Below are positions 36,801-48,205 of a stretch of 64,000 bases of DNA, piece after piece. The stretch's first letter is position 1, and the number at the start of each line of letters is the position of its first letter. The notes under the pieces were generated by a model. It saw only the letters and a list, made by a program, of their open reading frames with translations, searched no databases and was not told the DNA's origin. Source of the stretch: Phaeotremella fagi. Lineage: Eukaryota > Basidiomycota > Tremellomycetes > Tremellales > Phaeotremellaceae. The translations under genes were made by a program, and so were the position numbers. Where the stretch lies: assembly GCA_001599715.1 (NCBI GenBank), contig BCHU01000001.1, forward strand, positions 1,163,634-1,227,633, in the 5' to 3' direction.

Positions 36801-38198
36801 TTGGTTTTCGCGATGTCGATTGTTGAGATGATAGATCTGGTCCGACTGATACTGGAGTTGTAGTAGGTTGACCCATCTGTTTCAATGCCCAATCTTTGAA
36901 TCCTAAGGCTCGTTTCTTGACAGGAGGGGGAGGTAGGTCATCTTCCGCTGATGCAGATTCACTATCATCTTCACTCCCACTTTCTTCCGAATCCTCATCG
37001 TCCTCTTCGCTTTCATCAGTTTCGTCAGACGCTTCCTCTTCATCGTCATCATCTGAACCTGAATAATCTGCCTCCTCGTCCTCATCCTCACTATCCTCTT
37101 CTGTTATCATGGCACTCTTCCGATTCCGTATATTCCGACCAAGAAGCTTCAAAAGTCAATCGCCATTTCATAATATGAAGAAATAACTTACTACGCGACC
37201 TTTCCTCGCAGCCTCAACTCTTGGTTGAACAGCAACCCCATCAGAACTCATCTTCAAAGCACCGCCCAAAGCCGTCGAAAGGGGCTTTTTGAGAGCTGAC
37301 GCCACCACTAAAGGTTTCTTGACGGGTTCGACAGCTTCCAAAATTTGTGTCGAGGTACTGGCCACTGGAGTCTCCTCTGCTTCTTCCTCATCCGAAGTAT
37401 CATTTGCTGAATCTGAAGAATCGAAATCTGAGGACTCTGAAGCATTGGGTTGGGTAGGAAGTAAATTCGGATTCCAATTTGCCTACAATAGATTAGTGGT
37501 TACCAAAAATTGAAGGACAGGACATACTTTCTTGGGCATAGTTCCTTTACCTTTACCTCTGCCTTCAGATTTCAACTTCGCCCTCAATTCAGCTTTACTG
37601 GGTAAAACGGTGGTTTCAACTCCCCCTCCCTCTCCATCAGCCAAATCGATTTCCTCAGTAGCGTCCACAATCACTTCTACAGCCCTAGCTTTCCCTTTCC
37701 CTTTTCGACCACCATCATCTTCACTAGTCTCACTATCACTCTCTCCGGTGATTCCATTACGACGAGATACCTTTTGTATACCCCTTCTAACCAATTTATC
37801 TTCTCTTTTTTCAGATCTCTCTTTTGAGCTTGATGGGTTAAGAGGATTTTGACCAAGTGACGCAGAAGAGTATAACGATGTCGAAGTCGATCCAGATGGA
37901 GCTAGCGAAGCCAGTAATTGAAGTGTCGAATTCCTGGATTCAGATTTTAGTTTTTTAGCCTAAAGGTTTGATCAGCTTGAAATCTTGCTAAGAAGAACTA
38001 GAAGAAGCTGACTATGTATGAATCCAAACGTTTCCTTTTCTTTGATGACATCCCATCTCCGGGTGCGGATGCTTTGGTTTCGATGGGTTGACCATCTTCA
38101 CCGTTTGCCTTTGGTCTCTTCCGCTTCTTGTGAGTTGAACCACCTGCTACGGATCCTCTTGCTTTGGCGTTATATCGCTCTTGGACAGGAGGTGGCAT
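33836..38198 (-). CDS. ECM16: DEAH-box RNA helicase ECM16/DHR1 (DHX37)
   Basis: Nucleolar helicase that releases U3 snoRNA from pre-rRNA during small-subunit assembly. Start [15 protein letters not shown] at 38198, stop at 33836-33838, with about nine exons. The N-terminal third is basic then acidic and disordered ([19 protein letters not shown] near 36980). Helicase motifs in order: [14 protein letters not shown] (36540), Ia [17 protein letters not shown] (36205), III SATL (36045), then motif IV region [29 protein letters not shown] (35350) and [15 protein letters not shown] (35200). HA2 and OB-fold regions follow, ending in EGQRWVLVD. An acidic loop between RecA domains (35540-35700) contains runs of Asp. 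These motifs, the long N-terminus and the C-terminus identify the Dhr1 branch rather than Prp2/16/22/43. Shares a 210-base divergent promoter with BNA4. Confidence 0.93.
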
Positions 38199-38314
38199 TG
38201 TAGCTTGGCTAGGTGAATGAGCTTGATGCTTAAACTTGAGTAATAGGTAAACAAATAACAATCTCAACTAGTGACTTAGCTTCCTCAAATTCAGAAATTC
38301 AGAAATTATGGATA

Positions 38315-38322
38315 TCACGTGA
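38315..38322. promoter_or_regulatory. TCACGTGA palindrome between ECM16 and BNA4
   Basis: Perfect 8-bp E-box palindrome in the centre of a 210-base divergent promoter, about 90 bases from the BNA4 ATG and 120 from the ECM16 ATG. TCACGTGA is a known preferred site of Cbf1-like bHLH factors; occupancy is inferred. Confidence 0.5.
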
Positions 38323-38408
38323 CACCTCCACCATAATCGCGATCGGGAGTTACGAGCTAAGTATTAATTCGACTCATCAGTCTTATATATCTTCATTCAC
38401 ATACCACA

Positions 38409-40363
38409 ATGACATCAACAACAAGACAAAGGAAAGCTTTGATAATAGGTGCAGGACCAGTTGGCTCACTAACTGCCTTAAGCCTATTCAGAAGAGGATG
38501 GGATGTAGAACTGTGGGAGACCAGAGATGGTAAGGTCGTCCTCCTGCTTGCCTTGTCGACTATACCTGATCCCATCCAAATCAGATCCAAGAGGACGAGA
38601 TACTGCAATCACCAACTTACGTTCTATCAACTTGGCAATCTCCTCGAGGGGACTTGAAGCTCTTCGAAGTGTTGATCCATCTCTTGGTATGTCTGTCGAG
38701 TTGTTCACTGGACTTGAAGAGATGACTAATACCAGCTTAGCCGAGGAATTTTTACAAGAAGCTATACCTATGAAAGGGCGGATGATACATCACGTAGATG
38801 GACGACAAGAATCTCAATTATACGATCCGATAAATGGTCAAGTAAGTGATACATGAAGTATTCAAATCAGTTCTCGACATTGATCAAATGTGACTTAATC
38901 AGTGTATAAACTCGATCTCAAGACCAATCCTAAATCAACGTCTAATCGAGGCTCTACCTCCCCAAATTAAAATCCGCTTCGAGACCAAACTTGCCAGAAT
39001 CGATTTCAGATCTCGAGCAGCATATCCTCTTTCGAACGACAAGAAAATCTTACCTGGACAAGAAGAGGGTCAATCGAATAAGGGCAAAGAGAAGGCTCAA
39101 GGGGATGAGGAAGATGGAATTCATTTTGATATCGTTATTGGATGTGATGGGAGTTGGTCAAAGGTTAGGTCGGAGTTGATGAGAGTTGAAAGGTGAATTG
39201 ATGACATCACGTTTTGAGTGGTACAAAGCTGACTTATACCAGGATCGACTTTTCTCAGTCATTCATTCCTCATACCTATATCGAACTTCATATGCCTGCT
39301 GTCAAAACGAATACTGGCGGATACGCTATCGATAAGAATCATCTTCATATCTGGCCAAGACATGCGTTCATGCTCATCGGGTTACCAAATAAGGTGGGCA
39401 CAATTTCGTCAAGTGGTATTGACCTATATCCTCCAGGACGGTTCTTTCACTCTAACGTTGTTCATCCCTTATGCTTCTCTGGCTTCTATTGAAACTGCTG
39501 AACAAGCTTCGAGATTTTTCAAAGAGAATTTCCCGTCTGCTGTAGAGATCGTAGGGGAACGAGATCTTGTCGAGGGATTACTCAAGAATCCTAGAGGTAG
39601 CTTGGTTACGATTAACGTAAGCTTTCTTCTTGTTTTTTTTGTTCGGATCACAAGCTGACAAATGTCTTTTAGGCAAATCCAAGCTACTGGTCTTCTCATG
39701 GACTGCTATTAGGTGACGCCTCCCATAGCATGGTCCCGTGGGTTCATTACTTAGTCATTTTGAATTCTTACTGACACTAATGACAGCTTCTATGGTCAAG
39801 GTCTGAATTGTGGTTTAGAGGATGTTCGTGTTCTCAACGCTCATCTTGAACAATTTTCAATCACTTCAACGACGGATTTAGCCATTGGTGAAACGGATGT
39901 CGAGTTGGAAAAGGCTTTGAAAGCGTATTCGACGTCAAGAAAGGCAGATCTGGAAGCTATTTGTGAATTAGCACTGCAAAACTAGTCAGTTTATTGTTGC
40001 AAAAAGAAACAAAGGCTAACACAACGAAGCACCGAAATGCGATCTCACGTGCTTTCACCAATGCATCATCTTCGCCGACACATTGATCAAATCCTCTCAA
40101 CAATCATCCCATCTTCCAGCGGCACAATCAAAACCCTCTCACTAACCGAACCGTTCCCAACGAAACGAGTAAAAGGATGGACGAGTCTATACGAGATGGT
40201 AACGTTTAGACCTGACGTTGGATATGCCGAGGCGTTGAGGAAGGAGAAGAAACAGAAAGAGGTCGTTGGTAGAATAGGTTGGGGGTTGGGTGTTGGTTTT
40301 GTTGGATTCTTGGGATTGGGAGGATTGGTTATTGGGAGAAAATTGTTGGAGAGACGGTGGTGA
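38409..40363 (+). CDS. BNA4: Kynurenine 3-monooxygenase
   Basis: FAD enzyme that hydroxylates kynurenine in the tryptophan-to-NAD pathway, on the mitochondrial outer membrane. About eight exons. FAD-binding GxGxxG is ALIIGAGPVGSLTALSL at the start; DPRGRDTAITNLRSINLAIS, AIPMKGRMIH, INSISRPILNQ, DIVIGCDGSWSKVR, YIELHMPA and the FAD-phosphate motif [21 protein letters not shown] follow in the order expected for the family. The C-terminus has a single hydrophobic segment (WGLGVGFVGFLGLGGLVIG, about the last 30 residues) followed by RKLLERRW, which fits the outer-membrane anchor of eukaryotic enzymes. Exon joins such as DPSL/A-EEFLQEA are supported by family similarity. The start is 11 residues before the FAD motif. 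Confidence 0.94.
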
Positions 40364-40882
40364 TGGACGGTTTGAAACTTTGAGCACCTTATATGCATCG
40401 CCGAATGGTCGTTAGACCAGTAGACCGATGGATGTTGACCAATTGTAACAAAGAGAATATGTTGATTCCGCCTGCCGTTATCTTTTACCTAAGTGGTAGT
40501 ACGTGGCTGTGTTTTGAGTTGTCTTCGTACAGCCTTATTCGGAACGTAACAAGATAGAACATCGCATCTGCGGCTTCGAGTATTGCCAAGGTCTACCTTT
40601 TAATGAATTGACAATAGGTCGATCAGTTCCGCTGTGCTAGCTAAGAGACTGAGATCAAGGGGGCGGCTGTGAGGAAACATAACTTTAGTTACGAATTGGG
40701 CGTTCACGCCGTTGTCCCGAATTGATTTGATTTGATTTGATTTGATTTGATGGTAGTCGTGTTTGAAAGGAAAGTGCAGTGAGGACGAGGGAACGATAAA
40801 GTACATATGAAGGCAATAATATAAATATCAATGTAAACCAAATCAATCTTGTCTTCTTTTCTCATATTTAATTCTAATCAAA
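40364..40882. other. Spacer with (TTTGA) microsatellite
   Basis: About 520 bases between BNA4 and the next plus-strand gene. Five TTTGA units occupy 40726-40750. The remainder, including the promoter, shows no gene. Confidence 0.5.
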
Positions 40883-43453
40883 ATGGATTTCAGACCACCA
40901 CCTCCAACCGGCTACGCCGACGATCATTACTCACCACCCCCCAATTTCGTAGCTCATTCACCGGGAACACCCAATCCATTCGATGATTCCCAAGCTCATC
41001 CAGTCCAATCTACCAACAATCAACAAGGATATTTCGATCCCTACACCCATTCTCGTTCGTATTCATTAACCCAACAAGGTCTAGGTACACCTTCACCGGG
41101 ATTGTCACCACCCCATAGTGACCCACATACACCTGAACGACCACGACCGAATTCCTATGCTTCGTTAACGCCTGAATCGATTTCTTCACGAACGAATCTT
41201 ACAAGTTCAACTCGACCTGTATCGTATACTTCAGACTCACAGAGTTTGTTGCCTGGTCGAAATAAACGGGCGATCGTTCGTCAAGGTCCGCTAGCGCTTA
41301 AGATATCTTGTTTGGGTCTATTACTGGTTTTGATACTCACTACACCAATCATCGTTTGGGTGTGGTATGTCAAAGTTTATCTTTTTACTACATGGGACTG
41401 GTCCACGGGTACACTTTATTCTACCGCTCAACCAACTAGATTAGTCATGGTCGCTAGTATCAGTAATTCACTTTGTAAAATCTTGTTGGCACCGATTTTC
41501 AGTCTTTATGCTTATGTCTATACGTCCGAGTGGTTGAGAGTTTCTGGTTTACCTGAGAATTCTAATTCAAAGAGTTTACCTACTCCAATGCAGTAAGTTC
41601 TCTCTACCCCTGCTACTACACAATTGACTGATCAAAATCATTCTCATTTAGACTCGGAACTTCAATGCGAATATTCAGTAATCCAGGGTTATTCACTTTC
41701 ATCCAAAGTCTCAAAGATGCCATCTCCCATCGAAAATCTCGTCCTAAATGGCCAAAATTTTTAACCAGATCATTGCTCTTACTCGGTTGGATGATCTTTT
41801 TGATTTCAGGTATACAAGCTATCGATTTATGGTTACAAGTGAATGCGCAAACTACCGACGCTGTTCCAACTTCTGTTGCTGATTTCGCTAAATTGGGTTA
41901 CAAGGCTTCAACATCTTTGTGGTCGCAGACTATCAATCAGGCTCAATGTTCGAGTTTCGCTTCGAATTCCAATTCTGTTAGTGCGAAGACCTGTGGGATG
42001 TACGAGTAAGTCAAAAATCTCTGGTAGCTTTACATTAATTAACACTTTCCAGTGGCAGTTCCACATCCGGTTCTACTACCCTTCCAATAGGTTTGCAAGC
42101 CTATACCAACACCTCTACATCATTCAAATCAGTTTGGTTAGATAACAACACCGCCGTTCTCGTTCCAGCAAACCTCCCGAATATAGGTTACAGAGCTAAA
42201 GCAGTCGGTGTAAATTCAGTCTGTCAAACGATAACCAATCAATGTGCTACCTGCACAAGATTCGATTCAGATTTGACAATATCTTGTCAAGGTCCTACGA
42301 CGGGTCCTGATCTGAAATGCAGATTCACGGGTTATAACGTGACCAAGAGTTCTAACTCTAGTACTGTATATCCAAGTGGTCCGTTGGCTGGTAATGGTTC
42401 TGCTTTGATTGATAAAACGGCGGTTTCGTCCAAGTAGGTCCAGTGAATTGTGTATACGTGGTTTTACTGATCGAATAAAATAGTCCATTCCCTTATGGTG
42501 ATGTCGTTCATTCACAAGCTTATTTCGATCAAGATTTAGCTGGAAAAGGTGATTACTTTGTGGGAGTAACGTAAGTGAATGCTTTGTTATGATCATCATA
42601 AGCTGATTAGTTGTGCCAACCTAGTGGTTTCCTTGTTCATGGTTCCGGACCAGCTACCAACGTTATCTTCTGTCAAGTCTCAGTACTAGATGTGATATAT
42701 GATTTCGTTCCTCCATCGACCTACACGTCTGTTTCATCAACATCGGCTAATCTGACAACGACTCAACTGATAGCTATGAACGCGTAAGTGTATTCGTCCA
42801 CTTCAGACGATCGACTAATCCATATCGCAGAATCCCCTCCTCATCTATCACCAACCCTATCGATGGATCTGGTCAAATTGCCGTGACCGATCTGAAATCT
42901 TTCAAATATGCTGATTTCTACGGGTTGCAACTCTCAAAATCTATCATTTCAAATAGTGCATTTATCCTAGGTAAATTCCCAGTGCTATCCCTAATGCCTG
43001 GAAGAGCGGATGGTACTCAAGTTACCTTGATCGGTCTACTCCTAGTCCTAGGTCTAGACGCTTTATACATGTAAGTCAAATCATCTGATGCAACAAACCT
43101 CCAAACTGATATCATCTAGATTAACAACAATCTATGTAATCCTCTCATCGACCTATGTAATCCTACGTCGAAAGAACAACTACATCAAAGCAGGTCGTGG
43201 AAGATTAACCTCAGTGTTACCATTGATAGGAGATAGTATGGGAGGTTTGAAACATGATTTCAAATATCATACACAAGCAGTGGTAGATGGCGGAGATAGT
43301 TCGTTATTTAAACCTGAGAACGAAAGTGATAGATTGATTTTGGTTGAGGAGGATGTTGGTGAGGGTAATAAATGGTCAAAGAGGTTACGGGCTAGACGTG
43401 TTAATGAGGCTTTCCCTATGGAGAACAAACGGTTTAGTGTGGGTACGTTTTGA
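40883..43453 (+). CDS. Uncharacterised multi-pass membrane protein
   Basis: Not recognised. About eight exons, beginning MDFRPPPPTGYADDHYS; first exon 40883-41592, second from about 41652. The N-terminal 130 residues are Pro/Ser-rich and cytosolic in style. TM candidates: KISCLGLLLVLILTTPIIVWV, SISNSLCKILLAPIFSLYAYV, SLLLLGWMIFLISGIQAIDL, and two near the end (LIGLLLVLGLDALYM and LTTIYVILSSTYVIL). Between the third and fourth lies a large probably lumenal or extracellular region with several Cys (VCQTITNQCATCTRF, TISCQGP) and many N-glycosylation sequons. A short tail (KNNYIKAGRGRLTSVLPLIGD, broken here for length) ends acidic and basic. The layout suggests a cell-surface or vacuolar protein. 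Family restricted to basidiomycetes is my guess. Confidence 0.75.
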
Positions 43454-43841
43454 GAGGAGGTTTTGTGCAGTGTTCCGGGATGCTTGAACACTTTTTTTTG
43501 TATTGCTGTTCATAGATTCCTCTTGTGGATTCTCCTTGTTCATATGATGAAATAATGAATGCTATATCTGTTGATCTGAATTCCAGAACCAATGAACTGA
43601 AGGGCTTTTGGACCATGTTGAAAGATTCCATTGATTTCGTTTGGTCCAATATGAATTCGATTATCTTTGAGCTGCGATCGAGTTAACCTTCATTCAGATT
43701 TAACCGTCCACTCCATGAGCTTCATCTCACCCCTTCAAACTGATCTTTAAAATCTGGGTGAGTTGAACTAGACGCTATTTCATAATATACATTACAACAT
43801 AAAGATCCCATTTCTGACCCATAAAAAACATAACACTCTAA
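43454..43841. other. Convergent 3' spacer
   Basis: Between the 3' ends of the multi-pass protein gene and SF3B5. No gene, repeat or RNA recognised. Confidence 0.45.
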
Positions 43842-44459
43842 CTAATCATCAGTTTTCGCAGGAGGTAATCCACAAGGCTGCAGCATTCTCTGAAACTGGG
43901 ATTAGTACCCAGCACCAGCAAGGCAAACAGAAGACAGATGAACGACTTACCTCAGTCAACTCAAATCTCTCCCTAGCCTGAGCTTGTCCATCTGCCAAAG
44001 CTACATAAGCCAATAGAGGTGGATGACCAACTATGGCAGCGAGGGTATCGCGATGTTGATGAGTTAACCATTCACTTTTTGGTTTGGTTAGTTTTTTGTG
44101 TATTTGAGAGGAAGTGACGAGGGGGACATACTATTTTGTGGTATCGGCGTGTCCTGTTCCTGTGTATCTTGCGTGTACTGCTCAGATTGTCAGTGGGGAG
44201 TGATTGAGATTGGAATTTGATTGGAATTGGATTGGAATTGGATTGGAATTGGATTGGAATTGGATTGGAATTGGATTGGAATTGGATTGGAATTGGATTG
44301 GAATTGGATTGGAATTGGATTGGAATTGGATTGGAGTTGGATATGCTTACGTTGTTCTAATTGGGTGTTGGCTGTGTATCTGAGTTCTGATGACTGTTGA
44401 TAGTGATGATCAGTATCTTATCTGCAATTCTGCGTGTTCTCAAGGTCTGAACTTACCAT
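43842..44459 (-). CDS. SF3B5: Splicing factor SF3B5 (SF3b 10 kDa subunit)
   Basis: Small subunit of SF3b in the U2 snRNP, which holds the branch-point region. Five exons on the minus strand, 44459-44457, 44393-44351, 44177-44132, 44074-43951 and 43889-43842, give 87 residues against 86 in human. Joined, the product reads SSELRYTANTQLEQLHARY, then TGTGHADTTKYEWLTHQHRD, HPPLLAYVALADGQAQARER, and ends RMLQPCGLPPAKTDD, matching the family's GTGHADTTKWEW and KMLQPCG signatures. Every junction restores the family frame. The first exon contributes only the ATG, spliced directly to TCATCAGAA. Introns (63, 173, 57 and 61 nt) exceed the 264-nt coding length, and most of intron 2 is a minisatellite. Divergent from NOT2. 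Confidence 0.92.
44220..44340. repeat. 11-bp minisatellite inside SF3B5 intron 2
   Basis: Eleven tandem copies of attggaattgg; ten are identical and the last has one change (attggagttgg). It fills 121 of the intron's 173 bases. In the transcribed sense the unit is ccaattccaat, which contains neither AG nor GT, so copy number can vary without creating splice sites. Confidence 0.95.
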
Positions 44460-45033
44460 TATTGATATTATTGTTCTCTGAGACTGATATTGTTATTATC
44501 AGAAATATAGATCACTAGTCCTGGAGATGATCTTCGAAGGGTGAAATGTCGTTGCCACACTACAATAACGCCGTAGTTCCGTCAGTTATAAGAGATTAAA
44601 GCTCTTAGGTTGACAATCACTCACTCTATTCACTCGTATCTTATCTTATCACTATACATTCATCAATAAATCAGTATTCTATATCAACTTATATTGATCA
44701 GTAGGAACAATATCGTTGGGTAAGATTCGATTCAGCTCCATTCAGAAGGAAAAAAGCTAGTTTTATCAATACTAATCATCCAATCTTCCTCTTTTACAAC
44801 CTTCAACTTTTGTCATTTATCGAACTGTAAACCAATCAATCTTTGTCGTTTCACATAGTACAGTCTCCGATTTCAGGTTCAATTCAAAGGATAAATTTAA
44901 GACGTGAGTCATAACAACCTCTTTACCGCAAATACTAGATAATATGGATAAATAAAACTATGGAACATTGGATTAACACCTTCCTTTAGACAGACCATCA
45001 CATTTATCGAATTCTTCGAATTAAACCAAGAGG
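44460..45033. promoter_or_regulatory. Divergent promoter SF3B5 / NOT2 with likely 5'-UTR intron
   Basis: Spacer of 574 bases. On the plus strand a gtgagt donor near 44904 and an acceptor in ccttcctttag near 44990, preceded by a ggattaac branch-like motif, suggest an untranslated intron of about 86 nt in the NOT2 leader. No other element recognised. Confidence 0.45.
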
Positions 45034-46785
45034 ATGTTTTACGCAACAGCTGGTCAACAAGCTACACAACCTCCTCCGCAGGGTGTTAGGGGTGCTCAAT
45101 CTATGCAACAGGGCTTAGGTCATGGTGGATTTCCACCGATAGCTGGTGGCATAGGGAGAGCTGGACCACCTGGATTTTCTGGTAGATCTTCGGGTTAGTT
45201 TGGACGTTTCATTTCTGTTCTTTTGATAATGGAGGATTTGGAGGGTGGTTTGATGTCATCAATTTCATGAAAGGATTGGGCGTCACTGGAGATTGTGGAT
45301 ATTGGTTTTCGTGGGATTTTTACTGATTCAAAATCTATTTTAGATCCAAACGATTTTCCAGCTTTAGGGACACTGAATCAATCGCATCCTTCTCATTTAA
45401 GTTCTCAGAATTCGACATACGCAGCACAGGCTCAACCACCTTCGTCTTCGACAACGTCACAACAACATTTGCAGCAGCAACAACAGCAACAGTTATATCT
45501 TCAACAACAGATGGCTGGCTTGGCACCACCTCCGCCCCCTGGATTATCGGGACCTGTGTCTCCTTTAGGTAGTGGACATCAAGGATTGGGTCAAATGAAC
45601 GGAGGCGCTGTTGGCGAAAGTCGAGAGGAGTTTCCTGCACTGGGTGGACAGGCAGATAAAGATGGTCGGGTAGGTTGAAGAACAAGTTCTGAAAGTCAAG
45701 ACATTTGATTGACGTGATTTGTAGCTGGCGAATTACTTGAAAATATCTCAGAATCACAGTCAAACACCTTCAACACCTTCGACATCGTTACCTAACGGAG
45801 CACCATCGCAGCCAGCATCTTCATCAGCAACACCGGCAAATATACCTTCTAACCCTTCGCAACCTTCGTTAACAGGAGGGAACGGTACGGCAAATGGACC
45901 ACCTTCGACAGCTGAATCGTCATGGCCAAGACAATCGCCTTTGCAAAGACCTAACGAACCTCTGATCAGACCTGTTCAACAAATCATGTCTAGTCCAGTT
46001 GATAAATGGGGATTAAAAGCTTTGCTGTATGAGATAAAAACTCAGATGGGTAAAGGTGATAGGGGAGTTTTGATATTTGGTGAAGAATTGAGTGATCTTG
46101 GGGTGGACGTTACAACGGAAGAGTGGGTAGTAATTGGTAGTTTATCTGGACTAGTACTGACCTAGAAGCAGCGCACTGTATCCAACATTCGTTACACCGT
46201 GGGCAGAACCTTCGTCACTATCTCATCCACCAAGGATCGAAGAATCGTATCACATACCTACATGTTATATCGTCAATTCGCCACCTATTCAAACGAAATT
46301 AACGAATTTCGCAGAGGACACATTGTTTTACGCTTTCTATTCGAGTCCGGGTGATATGTTGCAACTGGAGGTAGCTGAAGAATTGTACGTTGATCCGATC
46401 AGGCATCCTGCTGTTTATTAACCGATTGTACAGATACTCTAGAGGATGGAGATATCACACAGAACTACAGGTGTGGTTAACATCTTCAGTCCTGCAACAA
46501 ATTGATTTACCAACCCAACAAACCTCGACGAATCCAAGCGAGAACCTAATAAGAGGACCATTTATAGTGTTTGACACGAGAACGTTTTCGAGAACGAAAA
46601 CTCCCGATGAGTTCATGGTCGATATCAGTCTTATTGAGATTACGAGAAGTGTCAGTTCGGAGAAAGAGAATGGGAGTGGAGGTGGTGGGGGCGGTGGGAA
46701 TGGGAATGGGAATGGGACTTTGGGTAGTGTGGCCAACGGTTCAACGAATACGACGTCGACTGCTGGTTATACTCAAGGTCGGTAG
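45034..46785 (+). CDS. NOT2: CCR4-NOT complex subunit NOT2 (CDC36)
   Basis: Scaffold subunit of the CCR4-NOT deadenylase, which controls mRNA decay and transcription; pairs with NOT3/5 and docks on NOT1. Five exons, 45034-45193, 45344-45669, 45725-46122, 46166-46384 and 46434-46785, give 484 residues. The N-terminal half is Gln/Pro/Ser-rich with two DFPALG-type motifs (DPNDFPALGTLN, EEFPALGGQ). The NOT box starts at WGLKALLYEIKT and includes LYPTFVTPWAEP, DTLFYAFYSSPGDMLQLEVA, EELYSRGWRYHTELQVWLT and FIVFDTRTF, matching the family closely. The C-terminus adds a Gly/Asn-rich tail of about 40 residues. The first intron is 150 nt, long for this window. Confidence 0.93.
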
Positions 46786-47105
46786 GCGTTGTTGGTTGGA
46801 AGTGGGTATCATGTAGGTAGTGGTAGTCCATTTGGATGGTATTCATTATGCGCATATACAGTATTGGGTTGGATTGGAGATTCAGTGAGGGACTGTATAA
46901 TATTACATTTCAATTTCTATGGCGCTTAATCTCGATCTTTGGTCAACTGTCTACCGATCAACTTGTCCGCTGAGAATTCTTAAGCCGTCCTCAGTTGACA
47001 GAGATAACATTACTCTTTAATTTCAATTCAATTAACTGGAGCATGGGAATCATGATACCTAAAACCCCATAAGCAAAGTGTACAGCACCCAAAGTAAAAA
47101 AGAAC
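46786..47105. other. Convergent 3' spacer
   Basis: Between NOT2 and the SUR7/PalI-like gene 3' ends. Nothing recognised. Confidence 0.45.
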
Positions 47106-48205
47106 TCACAAAGTCCTCTCTCTATTATGATCTCCACCCAGAACCTCCTGAGAATCAGGATCAACCCGAGTCCCAACGGAACCATCTGCAATCTTGATCA
47201 TCGACCCCCTCCGTTCTGGACCATAGGCTTCAGGCGAATCTGACCATCTGGATTGAGAGAATTTCTTTTCTGGATGATGATCACTTGCACCACCAACGGC
47301 GGTGGAGGTGGCTCCACCGTTGGTGGTTGAGAGGGATAGAGATCTCCTACGAATCATTATAGCTTTCTCTTTCCACTCTCTTTGAGCTTTTTTGAGTCGG
47401 AGATGAAGGGACCAGAAGGATGTGAAGAGTGATAGTAGAGATATGGTGGCTGCAACTCCAACTCTAAAATCTTCTTCTTCAGTTTTTGTTGCGCAAACGA
47501 AAGACAAGAAAACTTACGTTTCCATAGCCATCCCACTGGTTATAACCGCATGTTGCTGTACACTAGCATAAGCTGTTCTTGAAAGTCCAAAGGCTAACCA
47601 ACAAAGGACATTGGCGAAAAGACTGACTGCAAGTACTGAGGTTTCGAGAATCGTGAATCTCAGATGACGGGTTATGGAATCCAAATCTTTGATGATGTAG
47701 CCACGGGGGAGGAGGGTTGCTAGACCAACCCAGAGGGATAGGGTTAGGATCATCCAGTAACATGCTTTTTTTTGGTCAGTGGTTTTACAGGGGTGAGGGG
47801 AGGAGTCTTACCGAGTGGAAGTGCTATTCTGACTGTTAGGGCTTCGCCAACGTCGATTAGTTGGGAGAGATAGGGGTCGTTGCTTGACTCTGTTAGTTTT
47901 TTGTCTGGGGAAACGCTAGGGACATACGATAGAGGTGCATAAGTACAATTACTTGATCCTGATACTAAATCATTTAATGATCAGTAATCTAAATGATCAA
48001 ATAAAATGAAATACCCACCACACCATCCTAAAACTCCTGCAGTGATGTTCCCATCGTTTACGGAGAACCAGTATAGACCCTTGATTGGACCTGGGACAGA
48101 GAGGAGGACGAGGACTAGGAGAAGGAGGGAGAGACCAGTCAAGGATAATGAGATTATCGGTTGGGCTAGGAGAGGATGGTTAGAGTATCTTTTGAATGTC
48201 TCCAT
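47106..48205 (-). CDS. SUR7/PalI-like four-TM membrane protein
   Basis: Putative plasma-membrane protein of the SUR7/Rim9(PalI) superfamily, whose members organise eisosomes or take part in ambient-pH sensing. Start METFKRYSNHPLLA at 48205; an in-frame upstream ATG at 48265 would add 20 residues. Layout: TM1 (LSLTGLSLLLLVLVLLSVPG), an extracellular loop with WFSVNDGNITAGVLGWC and a second Cys in SSNCTYA, typical of the family's W-G-C-C pattern, then TM2 (ILTLSLWVGLATLLP), TM3 (SVLAVSLFANVLCWLAFG), TM4 (VGVAATISLLSLFTSFW), and a basic then Ser-rich cytosolic tail ending NRERTL. At least five exons; one junction near 47880 needs a gtcaag acceptor and is uncertain. Which branch, SUR7 or PalI, is not settled. 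Confidence 0.75.

Noticed and set aside
45335..45763. Minus-strand frame of 142 residues
   Set aside because: Antisense of NOT2 exon 2, whose protein has clear NOT2 similarity; no independent motif.
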